The notes under the pieces are model-generated. The model was not told the origin of the DNA. It ran no database searches and saw only the letters and a list, made by a program, of their open reading frames with translations. The position numbers and the translations under genes are program-made. Below, piece by piece: positions 19,507 through 27,530 of a stretch of DNA of 36,805 nt (its first letter is position 1; each line of letters begins with the position of its first letter). The stretch comes from Verrucomicrobiaceae bacterium (GTDB lineage Bacteria; Verrucomicrobiota; Verrucomicrobiia; Verrucomicrobiales; Verrucomicrobiaceae), in NCBI GenBank assembly GCA_947440575.1, contig CANETF010000021.1, positions 1 through 36,805 of the forward strand, given 5' to 3'.

Positions 19507-20115
19507 TCAAAGCTCGCTCCGAATCGCTCCCATCAAATCCTCATACCGATCAAACGGCGTGAACTGCGGAAATTGAACTTGAATGCTCTCCGGCGCATGA
19601 AAGAAGAACCCCCGATCCGCCTCCGCCAGCATTGTCGTGTCATTGAACGAATCCCCCGCCGCAATCACCTTGTAATTCAGTCCCTTAAACGCCGCCACCG
19701 CATGCTGCTTCTGATTCGACTGCCTCAGTTTGTAACTCACAATCCGCCCCTCCACGTCCACCTCCAAATAATGGCAAAAAATCGTCGGCCATCCCAATTG
19801 CCGCATCAACGGCTGCGCAAACTCCTCAAACGTGTCCGATAAAATAATCACCTGCGTCAGACTTCTCAACTCATCCAGAAAAGCCTTCGCTCCCTCCATC
19901 GGACTCAGTGTGCCAATCACCTCCTGAATGTCCGGCAGCTTCAATCCGTGATCATCCAAAAGCTTCAACCGACCCGCCATCAACACATCATAATCCGGCT
20001 CATCCCGCGTCGTCCGGCGCAGCGCTTGAATGCCCGTCTTCTCCGCAAAAGCGATCCAAATCTCAGGCACCAACACACCTTCCAGGTCCAGGGTCACAAT
20101 CGTTTGCTTTTTCAT
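19507..20115 (-). CDS. thrH: Phosphoserine phosphatase / homoserine phosphotransferase ThrH
   Basis: This 202-residue HAD-family enzyme closely resembles Pseudomonas ThrH, which dephosphorylates phosphoserine and can pass the phosphate to homoserine. Motif I is DLEGVLVPEIW with nucleophile Asp10 and Glu12. Motif II is ILSDTF, and motif IV is AAGDSFNDTTMLAEA. TTRDEPDYDVLM and SNQKQHAV are also typical. The correct start is the ATG at 20115, preceded by a GGGGAG ribosome site. An open frame continues 168 bases upstream, but it runs into the foldback element and adds a non-homologous N-terminus. It is probably downstream of the tonB-exbBD-lolC/E genes, separated by the repeat. It likely serves serine biosynthesis. 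Confidence 0.93.
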   Translation of the reverse strand: MKKQTIVTLDLEGVLVPEIWIAFAEKTGIQALRRTTRDEPDYDVLMAGRLKLLDDHGLKLPDIQEVIGTLSPMEGAKAFLDELRSLTQVIILSDTFEEFAQPLMRQLGWPTIFCHYLEVDVEGRIVSYKLRQSNQKQHAVAAFKGLNYKVIAAGDSFNDTTMLAEADRGFFFHAPESIQVQFPQFTPFDRYEDLMGAIRSEL

Positions 20116-20190
20116 CTCCCCGCTCTCTGCCACGGCTCCCCCACCCTGTCCAGTCACCGCTTCTTCCGCACCCACAATTCCTTGGACCAA

Positions 20191-20349
20191 GGCGTGTTTA
20201 AAAAATCGGGATGCCCGGGCGGCGAGTGCAGGAGAGTGAATGGCGAGGCGCAGGGTGCTGCCGCTATGGGTGAATAACGGCAAACCCTGGAACGAAGCCA
20301 GTCACTCGCCTCCACTGCTGAAGGGGCGTGTCGAGTTTTTAAATACGCC
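20191..20349. repeat. Second foldback (MITE-like) element between lolC/E and thrH
   Basis: Imperfect 26-base terminal inverted repeats (20191-20216 and 20324-20349; both start GGCGT then TTTAAAAA) enclose further complementary arms, such as CAGGGT (20251-20256) with ACCCTG (20284-20289). At the centre is a hairpin, GCCGCTAT/ATAACGGC (20260-20267/20274-20281), with loop GGGTGA. All pairs share the midpoint near 20270, so about 159 bases fold into one long hairpin. The right end touches the stop codon of the permease gene. Architecture matches the element at 1-168 but the sequence differs. Confidence 0.82.
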
Positions 20350-21624
20350 CTAATCCCTCAACGCCACCGCCGGATCCAACCGCGCCGCAAACCACGCCGG
20401 CAAAAACCCCGCCACCAAACACAACACAAACGACCCTCCCGCCGCCAACCCCACATTCAACCAACTCAACTGCGCCGGGATCTCCGCCAAAAACACCCCT
20501 TCAATCGCATCCACCTGACTCGACGTCACCCGCGCGATTAACGCCCTCAAATCATTCCTCAACCATAGCACCAGCAAACTCCCCACCACCCCGGTCACCA
20601 CCCCCGCCCCACCAATGATCGCCGCCTTGATCACAAAGATCCGAATGATGTCCCACGTCCTGCACCCCAGCGCCGTCAGCACCCCGATCTCCCGCCGCTT
20701 CTGCATCGTCACCGTGATCGTCGTATTCATCACCGCAAACGCCGCCACCACCGCAATGATCCACAAGATCACTGTCATCATGATCTGCTCGTTCCTCATC
20801 GCCGCCAACCTCGACTCCCCCTTGTCGATCCACGTCTTGCTCTCCCATCCCTCACCCGGATACAAAGCCTCCCCAATCGCCCGCGCCTCATACGGCTCCG
20901 TCACCTCAATCGCCACCCCCGTCACACCCTCCCCCAAATGAAACAGCGCCTGCCCGGTCTTTAATCCCACATACCCATTCAGCCCCCCCGTCTCTCCCCG
21001 ATAAATCCCCGCCACCTTCAACTTCTGCACATCCAGCCCGATACCACGCCTCATCTCCTTCTTTTTCGCCCCATCCGTCTCATTCATCGCCGCCTTGAAT
21101 TGCCGCGCCGCCCGATTCACCGCCGTCGACTCATACACCGACAGCTCATCCCCCAACCTCGCCCCCAACTGCTGCGCCACATAGTCACTGATCACCACCG
21201 TGTCGGCCGCAAGAACCAATTCCCCTTCCACCATATGCTTCTCAATCTTCGCCAACTGAGCCTTCGCCTCCGCCGGATCCAAACCCAACACCGGAAACCC
21301 TCCCTGAGACTCTCCCAATCGCGCATAAAGAACCCCTCCCGCATACCCCGTCGCCGTCGCCACTTGCGGATGCTTCCTCGCAGCCTCCACCGCCTCTTTC
21401 CATCCGCCAGCACCCTTCTTCTGCTCCAGCAAAAGATGCGGCTCAGCGCCTAACAACGTCTCCCGAAAATCCGCGTCAAACCCCAGCATCACCGACTTCA
21501 CCACCACCATCATCAACACCCCCACCGCCACCCCCAACAGCGATACAATCGTGATCACCGACACAAACGACCGCTTCGGACGCAAGTAGCGCAATGCCAG
21601 AAATGTCGATGCGTTGGTTGCCAT
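20350..21624 (-). CDS. LolC/LolE-type ABC transporter permease
   Basis: The 424-residue FtsX-family inner-membrane permease has one N-terminal span (FVSVITIVSLLGVAVGVLMMVVV, about 19-41) after the family start LALRYLRPKRSF. A large periplasmic domain (about 50-275) follows, then three C-terminal spans. The last part shows the typical MQKRREIGVLTALG segment. LolCDE extracts lipoproteins from the inner membrane for delivery by LolA, so lipoprotein export is the likely role. No LolD ATPase is in this window. It begins 27 bases after exbD on the same strand, suggesting one transcript with tonB-exbB-exbD. Some macrolide-type exporters share this fold, so LolC/E is a probable rather than certain name. 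Confidence 0.88.
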   Translation of the reverse strand: MATNASTFLALRYLRPKRSFVSVITIVSLLGVAVGVLMMVVVKSVMLGFDADFRETLLGAEPHLLLEQKKGAGGWKEAVEAARKHPQVATATGYAGGVLYARLGESQGGFPVLGLDPAEAKAQLAKIEKHMVEGELVLAADTVVISDYVAQQLGARLGDELSVYESTAVNRAARQFKAAMNETDGAKKKEMRRGIGLDVQKLKVAGIYRGETGGLNGYVGLKTGQALFHLGEGVTGVAIEVTEPYEARAIGEALYPGEGWESKTWIDKGESRLAAMRNEQIMMTVILWIIAVVAAFAVMNTTITVTMQKRREIGVLTALGCRTWDIIRIFVIKAAIIGGAGVVTGVVGSLLVLWLRNDLRALIARVTSSQVDAIEGVFLAEIPAQLSWLNVGLAAGGSFVLCLVAGFLPAWFAARLDPAVALRD

Positions 21625-21651
21625 GTTAAATCAAATCAAAGCCCGCTCCCA

Positions 21652-22080
21652 TCACCCACCCTCTCCCGCCCGCTGAATCCTCGCTGGCACTTCGTTGATC
21701 GAATACCCCGCCCCCCGCAACGCATCCCACACCTTCACCAACACCCCCAACGCCGCATCCGTGTCCGCCTCCAATTCCAACTTCGCCCCCGGACGCGCCG
21801 CCCTCAACGCCTTCAAGGCCTCCTCCAGCCCGCCCTCAGCCACCAGTTCCCCGTCCAGCAAAATGTCCTTGTCCTTCGTGATCGTGATCGATGTCCTCAC
21901 CTCCTGCACCGGTGCCGCTGCCCCCATCCCCTTCGACTCCGGCAGCGCGATTTTGACGTGCGTCTTGTTCCGCCGAAACGTCGTCGTAGCGATGAAAAAA
22001 ATCAGCAGGATCACCAGAATGTCGATCAACGAAACGATCGGAATCGTCGGCACAGGTCGTCTTGGGCGGCGCAGTTCCAT
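21652..22080 (-). CDS. ExbD/TolR-family biopolymer transport protein
   Basis: The 142-residue protein has a short cytoplasmic N-terminus, one membrane span (PIVSLIDILVILLIFFIATTTF) containing the conserved Asp that carries protons, and a periplasmic domain. With ExbB it forms the proton channel that powers TonB. The ATG at 22080 begins MELRRPRRPVPTIP, the usual ExbD start; a TTG nine bases upstream is less likely. It follows exbB with a 14-base gap. Together with the upstream tonB gene the assignment to a Ton rather than Tol system is favoured, although no TonB-dependent receptor lies in the window. Confidence 0.92.
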   Translation of the reverse strand: MELRRPRRPVPTIPIVSLIDILVILLIFFIATTTFRRNKTHVKIALPESKGMGAAAPVQEVRTSITITKDKDILLDGELVAEGGLEEALKALRAARPGAKLELEADTDAALGVLVKVWDALRGAGYSINEVPARIQRAGEGG

Positions 22081-22094
22081 GAGCGTCAAAAACT

Positions 22095-22805
22095 TCAGGC
22101 TTCAGGCGAGCGACGCACCTCAAAGTGGGTAAAAAAATCATGAATCGTCTGATCCAACAGTGACCCCATCCGCACCGCATACCCATCCAACCGCCGAATG
22201 AAATACGTGTGCGCCATCACCGATGGCACCGCCACAAACAACCCCGCGATCGTGCATCGCAATGCCACCCCGATCTCTGCCGCCACCGCCGCCGTATCCG
22301 GCCCCGCCTCAGCATCACCCCCAAACGCTGAAAACATCCCCACCAACGCCGCCGTCGTTCCCATCAACCCCAAAAGCGGCGCCACCGTCACCATCATCTC
22401 CAATAAAGGAATGCCCGTCTCCAAGCCATGCAATTCCTCCTTCGCCCGCGTCGCACACGCCTGCGCACACTCCTCACGGCTCGAGTAGTTGCCACTCACC
22501 GCCAGCATCCCCACGCGCGCCAGCACCGAATCATGACCCGCCAAAAACTGCTGCAACGGCCGAATATCCCCTTTCTCCGCATATTCCGGCACCGCCTGCA
22601 ACCTCGCCACCACCTCATCAGGCACCACCCGCTTCCTCTGCAACCTCAGCGCCGCCAGCACCACCGTCGCCACCACCGCCATCGACGACAGCACAATCAG
22701 CAGCATCACATAGCCCCCGGTCGCCAGGAATCCCATCAACCCGCCACCACTCGTCTCAGCCAGTGGCAAAAAACCCGTCTTCGAATCAATAAATAAGAAC
22801 ATCAT
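22095..22805 (-). CDS. MotA/TolQ/ExbB-family proton channel protein
   Basis: The protein has 236 residues from ATG at 22805 (a second ATG follows immediately). GGAAG lies six bases upstream, so this start is better than any in the upstream extension of the open frame. A first span near residues 28-50 is followed by a cytoplasmic segment and two further spans (GIPLLEMMVTVAPLLGLMGT and AAEIGVALRCTIAGLFVAVPS), the latter with the conserved Thr/Gly-rich channel helices of the family. Its start lies inside the 3' end of tonB (overlap of 20 bases), implying translational coupling. It is expected to form a pentameric channel with ExbD at the inner membrane. Confidence 0.92.
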   Translation of the reverse strand: MMFLFIDSKTGFLPLAETSGGGLMGFLATGGYVMLLIVLSSMAVVATVVLAALRLQRKRVVPDEVVARLQAVPEYAEKGDIRPLQQFLAGHDSVLARVGMLAVSGNYSSREECAQACATRAKEELHGLETGIPLLEMMVTVAPLLGLMGTTAALVGMFSAFGGDAEAGPDTAAVAAEIGVALRCTIAGLFVAVPSVMAHTYFIRRLDGYAVRMGSLLDQTIHDFFTHFEVRRSPEA

Positions 22806-24030
22806 ATTCAACTTCCAATCGCTCACCATCCAGCAAAGGCAGAAGATCAGCGGGAATCGGAGGTATCTCCGCTTCCATAATCGCCCGCAAGGTAAAATCC
22901 AGCATTCGCACATCTGCCTCCGACCGGTCACTTAACACCGTCGGTGGCGCCACCTTGCCATCTGCCCTCACAAAAAACTTCAACCTCAGACTCCCATACG
23001 TAACCGCATCCGCATTGCGCCGACGCAACAAATGCCACTTCTTCTCCACCGCCCCCGTCACCTGCCTCATGTAACGCCCCACCGGCGTCTCCGCCGCATC
23101 CACCGCCGTCTCCCCCCGATTCGAAATCGTCCCCTTCACCTTGCTTGTCCGGGTAAAAGGCGAAAACGCATCCGCATCCCGAGGCCCCGCTGTCCGCTTC
23201 ACCGGATCCAGTGCCGCACCACCCACCGCTGCCGGTTGCCTCATCTCGGGCGGTGTCGGTGGCGTGGGCGGCGCGGGTGGCGTCTCCACCGTTCGCATTT
23301 CCGGCACAGGCGACTCCTTCACCGGCGGCTGATCCGGCACCACCTCCTTCTGCTTCGGCGCAGGCTCAACTGAAAGCCGCGCCGCCTCCCCCTCATCCTG
23401 CTCCCTCATCATCGCCTCCAGTGGCGTCAAAGGTACAGCCTTAGCCACCTCCACCACCTTCTTCTCCATCGGAGCCGGAGCCGGTGGCGGACTGGGTGGC
23501 GGAGCTGGCTGTTTCAACACTTCCACAGGCTTCTGCACCGGATCCAACGGCACCTCAGGCGCCCCCTGCGCCATCTGCATCGCCGGCACCGGCGTCGCCC
23601 CATCCTCCTTGATCTCCCCGTCCTTGTAATCCCGATTCGCCAACTCCCCTCGCTCTGGATCAATCCCATCCATGCTCGGCATGTTCTTCTTCCCATCCGC
23701 CTCCGCAGGCAACTCACTCGCCGCCTTCGTGTTCCGGTCCGACACAAAATCCGCCTGCTTAGGCGCCTCCTCCGAACGCGCATTCTGCGTTGTCCGAATG
23801 TACGACTTCTCCTCCGCCTTCGGCACCACCGGCGGCGGCGCGGGCGGCTCAGGCAGAATCTGCTCAGGATACAGCAACGTCACCTCCTCCTCCGGCTTCA
23901 CCTCCTCCACCCTCGTCATCCGCTCCGACATCACCACCGCCAACTCCCACACCACCCACATCAGCAAAATCACATGCGCCACCACCGATACACCGATGGC
24001 GATCTCCACATCTCGATTCTTGGCACGCAC
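22786..24030 (-). CDS. TonB-family energy transducer, Pro-rich
   Basis: From GTG at 24030 the protein has 414 residues: a short basic N-terminus, one membrane span (IAIGVSVVAHVILLMWVVWELAVVM), and a long Pro/Glu/Ala/Lys-rich periplasmic spacer. Its C-terminal domain begins near GRYMRQVTGAVEKKWHLLRRR and has LRLKFFVRADGKVAPPTVLSD, typical of TonB C-terminal domains that contact outer-membrane receptors. An open frame runs upstream to a GTG at 24165, but that extension is Gly-rich, unlike the family, and was left out; the start is uncertain. It is the first gene of tonB-exbB-exbD-lolC/E. The spacer is unusually long and rich in PAPPPSPPPAPAP repeats. Confidence 0.85.
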   Translation of the reverse strand: MRAKNRDVEIAIGVSVVAHVILLMWVVWELAVVMSERMTRVEEVKPEEEVTLLYPEQILPEPPAPPPVVPKAEEKSYIRTTQNARSEEAPKQADFVSDRNTKAASELPAEADGKKNMPSMDGIDPERGELANRDYKDGEIKEDGATPVPAMQMAQGAPEVPLDPVQKPVEVLKQPAPPPSPPPAPAPMEKKVVEVAKAVPLTPLEAMMREQDEGEAARLSVEPAPKQKEVVPDQPPVKESPVPEMRTVETPPAPPTPPTPPEMRQPAAVGGAALDPVKRTAGPRDADAFSPFTRTSKVKGTISNRGETAVDAAETPVGRYMRQVTGAVEKKWHLLRRRNADAVTYGSLRLKFFVRADGKVAPPTVLSDRSEADVRMLDFTLRAIMEAEIPPIPADLLPLLDGERLEVEYDVLIY

Positions 24031-24191
24031 AGAAGTCAAACCACCCACAGTTCGCCCACCCCACCCCAGAATCAACGCCCAAAACACCCCCACCTCCCCC
24101 AAAGTACCCGTCACCGCTCCGCGTGACGCCCCTCCCGCTCCGAACCCCAACCCACCCCCAAACACCCCCCCCGCACATCGTCACCCAAGGA

Positions 24192-24271
24192 GTGACGGCT
24201 TCTAGCCGTCACACACTCCCATTTCCCTCATGTTCCCCAATCCGCAATCCGCAATCCGCAATCCGCAATCC
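24192..24271. repeat. 3-base-loop palindrome and AATCCGC heptamer array
   Basis: This lies between tonB and the lectin-like gene, a spacer otherwise without a recognised gene. GTGACGGCT, loop TCT, AGCCGTCAC (24192-24212) is a perfect 9-bp stem. From 24239 the heptamer AATCCGC is repeated 4.7 times and ends directly at the stop codon (24272) of the upstream gene. The same heptamer occurs in frame in the U32 gene at 5428. Confidence 0.88.
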
Positions 24272-24907
24272 TCACTCCCCCACCACCATCGCCTTCACCT
24301 CCGAAAAATAAATCGGCTGCTCCGAATACGGCGTCCCCCAAAGCCCACACTTCCCCGACCCCTTCATCCCAGACTCATCCTTGTGACTGATCAACGGCAC
24401 CTCCGGCTCCGCCCCCTCCGCCCAAGCCGACGCCTTCACCACCCAGGGCCCCTCCGCCCCCTCGCGCTTCGCTTCCAACTTCAAATTCACCCAGCTGTCA
24501 CTCGTCCACACAAATGGCGCCGTGGCCACCACCTCGTCTGACTTCACCAACTCAATCTGCTTCTTCGCCGCATTCACCATCAAACGATACCCGCTCATCC
24601 CATGCACACTCACCCCAAATCGCGGATAACTCCGCGCCTGCTTCGTCGCAAACACCCGCGTCGAAATCGACGCATCCCCCTTCGCCGACACGCCCACCTG
24701 CGCATTCGCATCCGAGATCGGCTCCGCCAAAATCTTGAGGCTCTTCACCCCGTCCTTGTCCGCCACTTCCCACACGCCCTCGACCACAAACACCAACTCT
24801 TTTGACACCGGCCCGATCGCTGCCGCCGCCAAATCCAACGTCACCCCCTCTTGAGCCCCCGCACTCAGCGTCAGCCCCACGATCGCAGTCAATAAAGTCA
24901 GTCTCAT
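24272..24907 (-). CDS. Secreted protein, probable concanavalin/LamG-like fold
   Basis: The 211-residue protein begins with a signal peptide (MRLTLLTAIVGLTLSAGAQEG). The mature part is mostly beta-strand in pattern, with GVSVHGMSGYRLMVNAAKKQ, WVNLKLEAKREG and a final KCGLWGTPYSEQPIYFSEVKA. The last block resembles the end of DUF1080- and LamG-type lectin-like domains, which suggests carbohydrate binding (inference from pattern only). ATG at 24907 is preferred over GTG two codons before. It is preceded on the same strand by the aldolase gene, 45 bases away, so the two may be co-transcribed, but no shared role is evident. Confidence 0.78.
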   Translation of the reverse strand: MRLTLLTAIVGLTLSAGAQEGVTLDLAAAAIGPVSKELVFVVEGVWEVADKDGVKSLKILAEPISDANAQVGVSAKGDASISTRVFATKQARSYPRFGVSVHGMSGYRLMVNAAKKQIELVKSDEVVATAPFVWTSDSWVNLKLEAKREGAEGPWVVKASAWAEGAEPEVPLISHKDESGMKGSGKCGLWGTPYSEQPIYFSEVKAMVVGE

Positions 24908-24952
24908 AGCCACAACTCAAAACGCCGCCCAAACCCAATCATTTCATCGCAC

Positions 24953-25777
24953 TCAACGCACCGGCTCCTTCAACAAGGCCAGCGCCTCCAGAGCCGACGC
25001 ATCCTGGTGCACCACCGCGTTCAAACTCCGTGCAATCGCCGCCGGATTCCCGTGCTGCCAAACATTGCGCCCAATCGCTATCCCCGCCGCCCCGGCCGTC
25101 ATCGCATCCTCCACCATCTTCAAAAGCCCCGCATCATCCCCCATCGCCGCCCCACCCAGAATAATCACCGGGATGAACGTCGACTCAACGATCTTCCGGA
25201 AATCATCCACCGTCCCATTCGTCGGATACGGCACCTTCACCACATCCGCCCCCAGTTCCGCCGCCAATCGCGCCGCAAACCCCACATTCTCCACCGTGTA
25301 AGCCGCCGGTTGCCCCAGCCCCTTCGGCAGCGCCTCCAAAATCACCGGCACCGAAGAATCCAAACTCAGCCTGATCAAATCCGCGCACTCCTGAAAGTTG
25401 TCCTTCTCATTCGGCCCGCCGGTATACAGCATGTTCATCACCGCGCTAGCACCCACCATCTCCGCTTCCTCGATGCCATACATCGCAATGCTCCCCGCCC
25501 CGGGACCATCCGTCCGCACATTGTAAACATCCGTCCGCAAGCACAGACCCTTGCCCTCCAGCGCCTCGCCCAACCGCAGCGCCAGCCCCAGATTCAAGAC
25601 AAACCCGTCCACATACGGCATCACCCGTTCAATCAAAGACGTCGGATCCGCCAACCCGGGCACCGGAATCGCCACCCCATGATCGATCGGCAAAATCACC
25701 GTACGGCCATTGCGAAAAAACAAATTCAAATTGTCCTGTCGGGACAAGGCTACTTCGGTCGGGGTAGGTTCGGACAT
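24953..25777 (-). CDS. DhnA-type class I aldolase (FbaB/LsrF-like)
   Basis: This 274-residue TIM-barrel enzyme of COG1830 has LPIDHGVAIPVPGL with Asp32 and the Schiff-base Lys181 in ADVVKVPYPTNG. A phosphate-binding end occurs in IILGGAAMGDD and GIAIGRNVWQHGNPAAI. Family members include archaeal-type fructose-bisphosphate aldolase, LsrF and the 2-amino-3,7-dideoxy-hept-6-ulosonate synthase. In verrucomicrobia, such proteins may serve as the glycolytic aldolase, but the substrate cannot be fixed from sequence alone. The ATG at 25777 follows GGATGAAGG. The spacer upstream contains a 4-base-loop palindrome. Confidence 0.9.
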   Translation of the reverse strand: MSEPTPTEVALSRQDNLNLFFRNGRTVILPIDHGVAIPVPGLADPTSLIERVMPYVDGFVLNLGLALRLGEALEGKGLCLRTDVYNVRTDGPGAGSIAMYGIEEAEMVGASAVMNMLYTGGPNEKDNFQECADLIRLSLDSSVPVILEALPKGLGQPAAYTVENVGFAARLAAELGADVVKVPYPTNGTVDDFRKIVESTFIPVIILGGAAMGDDAGLLKMVEDAMTAGAAGIAIGRNVWQHGNPAAIARSLNAVVHQDASALEALALLKEPVR

Positions 25778-25900
25778 CCTTCATCCATGCCCGCAAACCC
25801 CCCGCTGTAAAGCACAAGCTCACCCCCTCAACGGCGATCAGGCAACCCAAATCGTCACGAGGCGAATCAAAGACCTTCCCAACAGCGTCAACCCCACCCC

Positions 25901-25928
25901 GTAGGCGCACTCGCCAGAGTGCGTTCCC
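25901..25928. repeat. 4-base-loop palindrome (GTAGGCGCAC type)
   Basis: CGCACTC (25906-25912), loop GCCA, GAGTGCG (25917-25923), flanked by GTAGG and TTCCC. A second copy at 34159-34187 has T·A in place of C·G at the matching stem pair, which preserves the hairpin. Confidence 0.88.
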
Positions 25929-25974
25929 TCTCCAGCCTCGCCAGCCGCATGAGATCCATCTCCACCCTCACAGC

Positions 25975-26232
25975 TCACCCCACCAACCGCTTCACCTGCC
26001 GCGGAATCATCGCACTCTTCAGCGCATCCTTCTCCACCGCCCGCAAAAACTCCAGCAGAATATCCGGCGAACTCACCACCATGTCCCGCGTCCGATCCAG
26101 CGTATACGGCCAAGTCGCCCGCGCATGCAGGAACTCCAGATCCGCCAGGATCTCTTCCACATCCGGCTCACTCAACCCGGCCATCATAAAAGCATGTGCA
26201 TCATCAAGAGGCATCGCCCCACCATGCCTCAT
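25975..26232 (-). CDS. Small hypothetical protein
   Basis: The 85-residue protein is predicted from the ATG at 26232, preceded by GGAG with five-base spacing. It reads as a mainly helical, slightly acidic protein (LSEPDVEEILADLEFLHARA; LLEFLRAVEKDALKSAM). No family was recognised. Coding is supported by the ribosome site and normal amino-acid make-up rather than by homology. It lies on the edge between typical genome composition and the island that follows. Confidence 0.5.
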   Translation of the reverse strand: MRHGGAMPLDDAHAFMMAGLSEPDVEEILADLEFLHARATWPYTLDRTRDMVVSSPDILLEFLRAVEKDALKSAMIPRQVKRLVG

Positions 26233-26317
26233 CCCCGCTCCAAATCAACCTAACCGGAAACACCCGCTGCACATTCTTCCACAAAACCCGCCTCCACCTT
26301 CCCCAATCGAACTACCA

Positions 26318-26743
26318 TCACAACTCACTGTCCTTCGCTCGCCTATTCTCTATTGATGCGCCAAGCATTGCGCTTATTTCCCTGAACTTGTATTTTTTGG
26401 CAAGCTTGACTGGAGACACACCTCCAAGAAATGAAATTTGCACCTCAGGATCCGCGCCATGCTGCAGGAGTAGCTTAACAACATCTGTGTGCCCTCCCCC
26501 TACAGCTTGAATCAAGGGTGTGATCTCTTCAATCACGGTAAGTGAATTAGGATCTGCCCCGGAATGAATCAGCAAACTTGCGATTTCAAGGTGGCCCTCT
26601 TGGCTAGCCCAATGAATTGCAAACCAACCCCTGTAGTCAGGAACTGCAGGGGACGCCCCAGTATCCAACAAGTCTTTCACTTGCTGAAACTCTCCCAGAC
26701 TAGCAGCAATCGACAGTTCATCAGCGATCGAATTCGAGTCCAT
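26318..26743 (-). CDS. Ankyrin repeat protein
   Basis: The 141-residue protein consists of about three to four ankyrin repeats. Consensus pieces are LGEFQQVKDLLDTGASPAVPD, GWFAIHWASQEGHLEIASLLIHSGADPN and TPLIQAVGGGHTDVVKLLLQHGADPE. There is no signal peptide or membrane span, so it should be cytoplasmic and bind another protein. The local DNA has lower GC than its surroundings (26 of 60 bases G+C at 26741-26800) and lacks the strong C-over-G skew, suggesting transfer. The start ATG at 26743 has no clear ribosome site. The ParE and ParD genes lie upstream on the same strand, but 146 bases separate them. Confidence 0.85.
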   Translation of the reverse strand: MDSNSIADELSIAASLGEFQQVKDLLDTGASPAVPDYRGWFAIHWASQEGHLEIASLLIHSGADPNSLTVIEEITPLIQAVGGGHTDVVKLLLQHGADPEVQISFLGGVSPVKLAKKYKFREISAMLGASIENRRAKDSEL

Positions 26744-26889
26744 AGGGGAATGGGGTTTGGGTTCAATACAAATAGTGACCGTGATTCATTTCGAAAGGCT
26801 TTCCGTGCTCCTTCATTTCAATGGAAAGAGCTTCCAAGCGTTTTCAGACCTCTCGATCAGTTCAACGCGTCTGAGCGTTCAACCACATT

Positions 26890-27213
26890 TCAGGAATTCT
26901 CCCCACGCTCGGAATCCTCTCTCAATCGTGCAGGAATGTCCATCTTCTCGTGAAGAACGCTAATGACTCCCAGCGTTCCATCCGAGAGTTCACGAAAAAA
27001 AACATAGTGGTGTTGGAATCGAATAAAGAAGACTCCTTTCAGCGCTTCGTCCATCAACCGCCGCCACCGATGCCTCTTGCCAACAGCCGCATGGATCGCC
27101 TCGACCAGACCCCGAACATACCTGTCCGCCTGCTCCTCACCCCACATTTGCTCTGTGTAATCCCAAACACCAATCAGTCGCTCTTTAGCGGCATCATAAA
27201 TCTTAACCGCCAT
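26890..27213 (-). CDS. ParE/RelE-type toxin
   Basis: The 107-residue protein belongs to the ParE/RelE toxin superfamily. Recognisable pieces are the helical N-terminus (AAKERLIGVWDYTEQMWGEEQADRYV), a central RRLMDEALKGVFFIRFQHHYVFFRE beta segment, and the C-terminal VISVLHEKMDIPARL, a standard ParE ending. ParE proteins poison DNA gyrase and some relatives cut mRNA; which applies is not known. Its start overlaps the end of the antitoxin gene by 11 bases, the usual antitoxin-first arrangement with translational coupling. It appears intact. Confidence 0.9.
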   Translation of the reverse strand: MAVKIYDAAKERLIGVWDYTEQMWGEEQADRYVRGLVEAIHAAVGKRHRWRRLMDEALKGVFFIRFQHHYVFFRELSDGTLGVISVLHEKMDIPARLREDSERGENS

Positions 27214-27472
27214 GCGTCGCTCTCCGTGCTTTGGCTTCGGCGATCAGGCTCTCAGCTTCCAATGTTACAAAATCGCTCTCTGGCGCCTCAGCTCCCGCCT
27301 TCAACTCCTGCCGTAACCTTGCCCACTTGTGCTGTTCCTCTCGCTCGTAGTCCCGTCTCACAAGATCGCGGATATACTCACTGGCTGAAGCATAGAGCCC
27401 CAACGCCCCAACTCGTTCTTGAATGAACCTTTGAAGTTCACCAGCGAACCGAACATTCACACCTTCTGCCAT
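27203..27472 (-). CDS. ParD-type ribbon-helix-helix antitoxin
   Basis: The 89-residue protein has the ParD features: an N-terminal DNA-binding ribbon-helix-helix (VNVRFAGELQRFIQERV; ASASEYIRDLVRRDYE) and a C-terminal toxin-binding tail (KAGAEAPESDFVTLEAESLIAEAKARR). A very good ribosome site, AAGGAG (27478-27483), lies five bases before the ATG. The promoter and a likely operator are directly upstream, so the pair is probably autoregulated. It is the first gene of the toxin-antitoxin operon. Confidence 0.92.
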   Translation of the reverse strand: MAEGVNVRFAGELQRFIQERVGALGLYASASEYIRDLVRRDYEREEQHKWARLRQELKAGAEAPESDFVTLEAESLIAEAKARRATHGG

Positions 27473-27489
27473 AAAATCTCCTTTCCCAG

Positions 27490-27530
27490 ACTATGCCAAG
27501 TGTCCCACAATTTGTCAACCCTGTGGGACA
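27490..27530 (-). promoter_or_regulatory. parDE promoter with overlapping inverted-repeat operator
   Basis: On the - strand a consensus -35 box TTGACA (27513-27518) is followed after exactly 17 bases by CATAGT (27490-27495) as -10. Perfect inverted repeats TGTCCCACA (27501-27509) and TGTGGGACA (27522-27530) lie across the -35 and spacer. A bound ParD or ParDE complex would block RNA polymerase there. Confidence 0.82.

Noticed and set aside
20116..20283. Upstream extension of thrH (56 more residues)
   Set aside because: It runs through the foldback element, has no ThrH similarity, and a good ribosome site precedes the ATG at 20115.
24031..24165. N-terminal extension of tonB from a GTG at 24165
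   Set aside because: It is a Gly-rich stretch unlike TonB starts; the basic segment just before the membrane span fits better as the true N-terminus.
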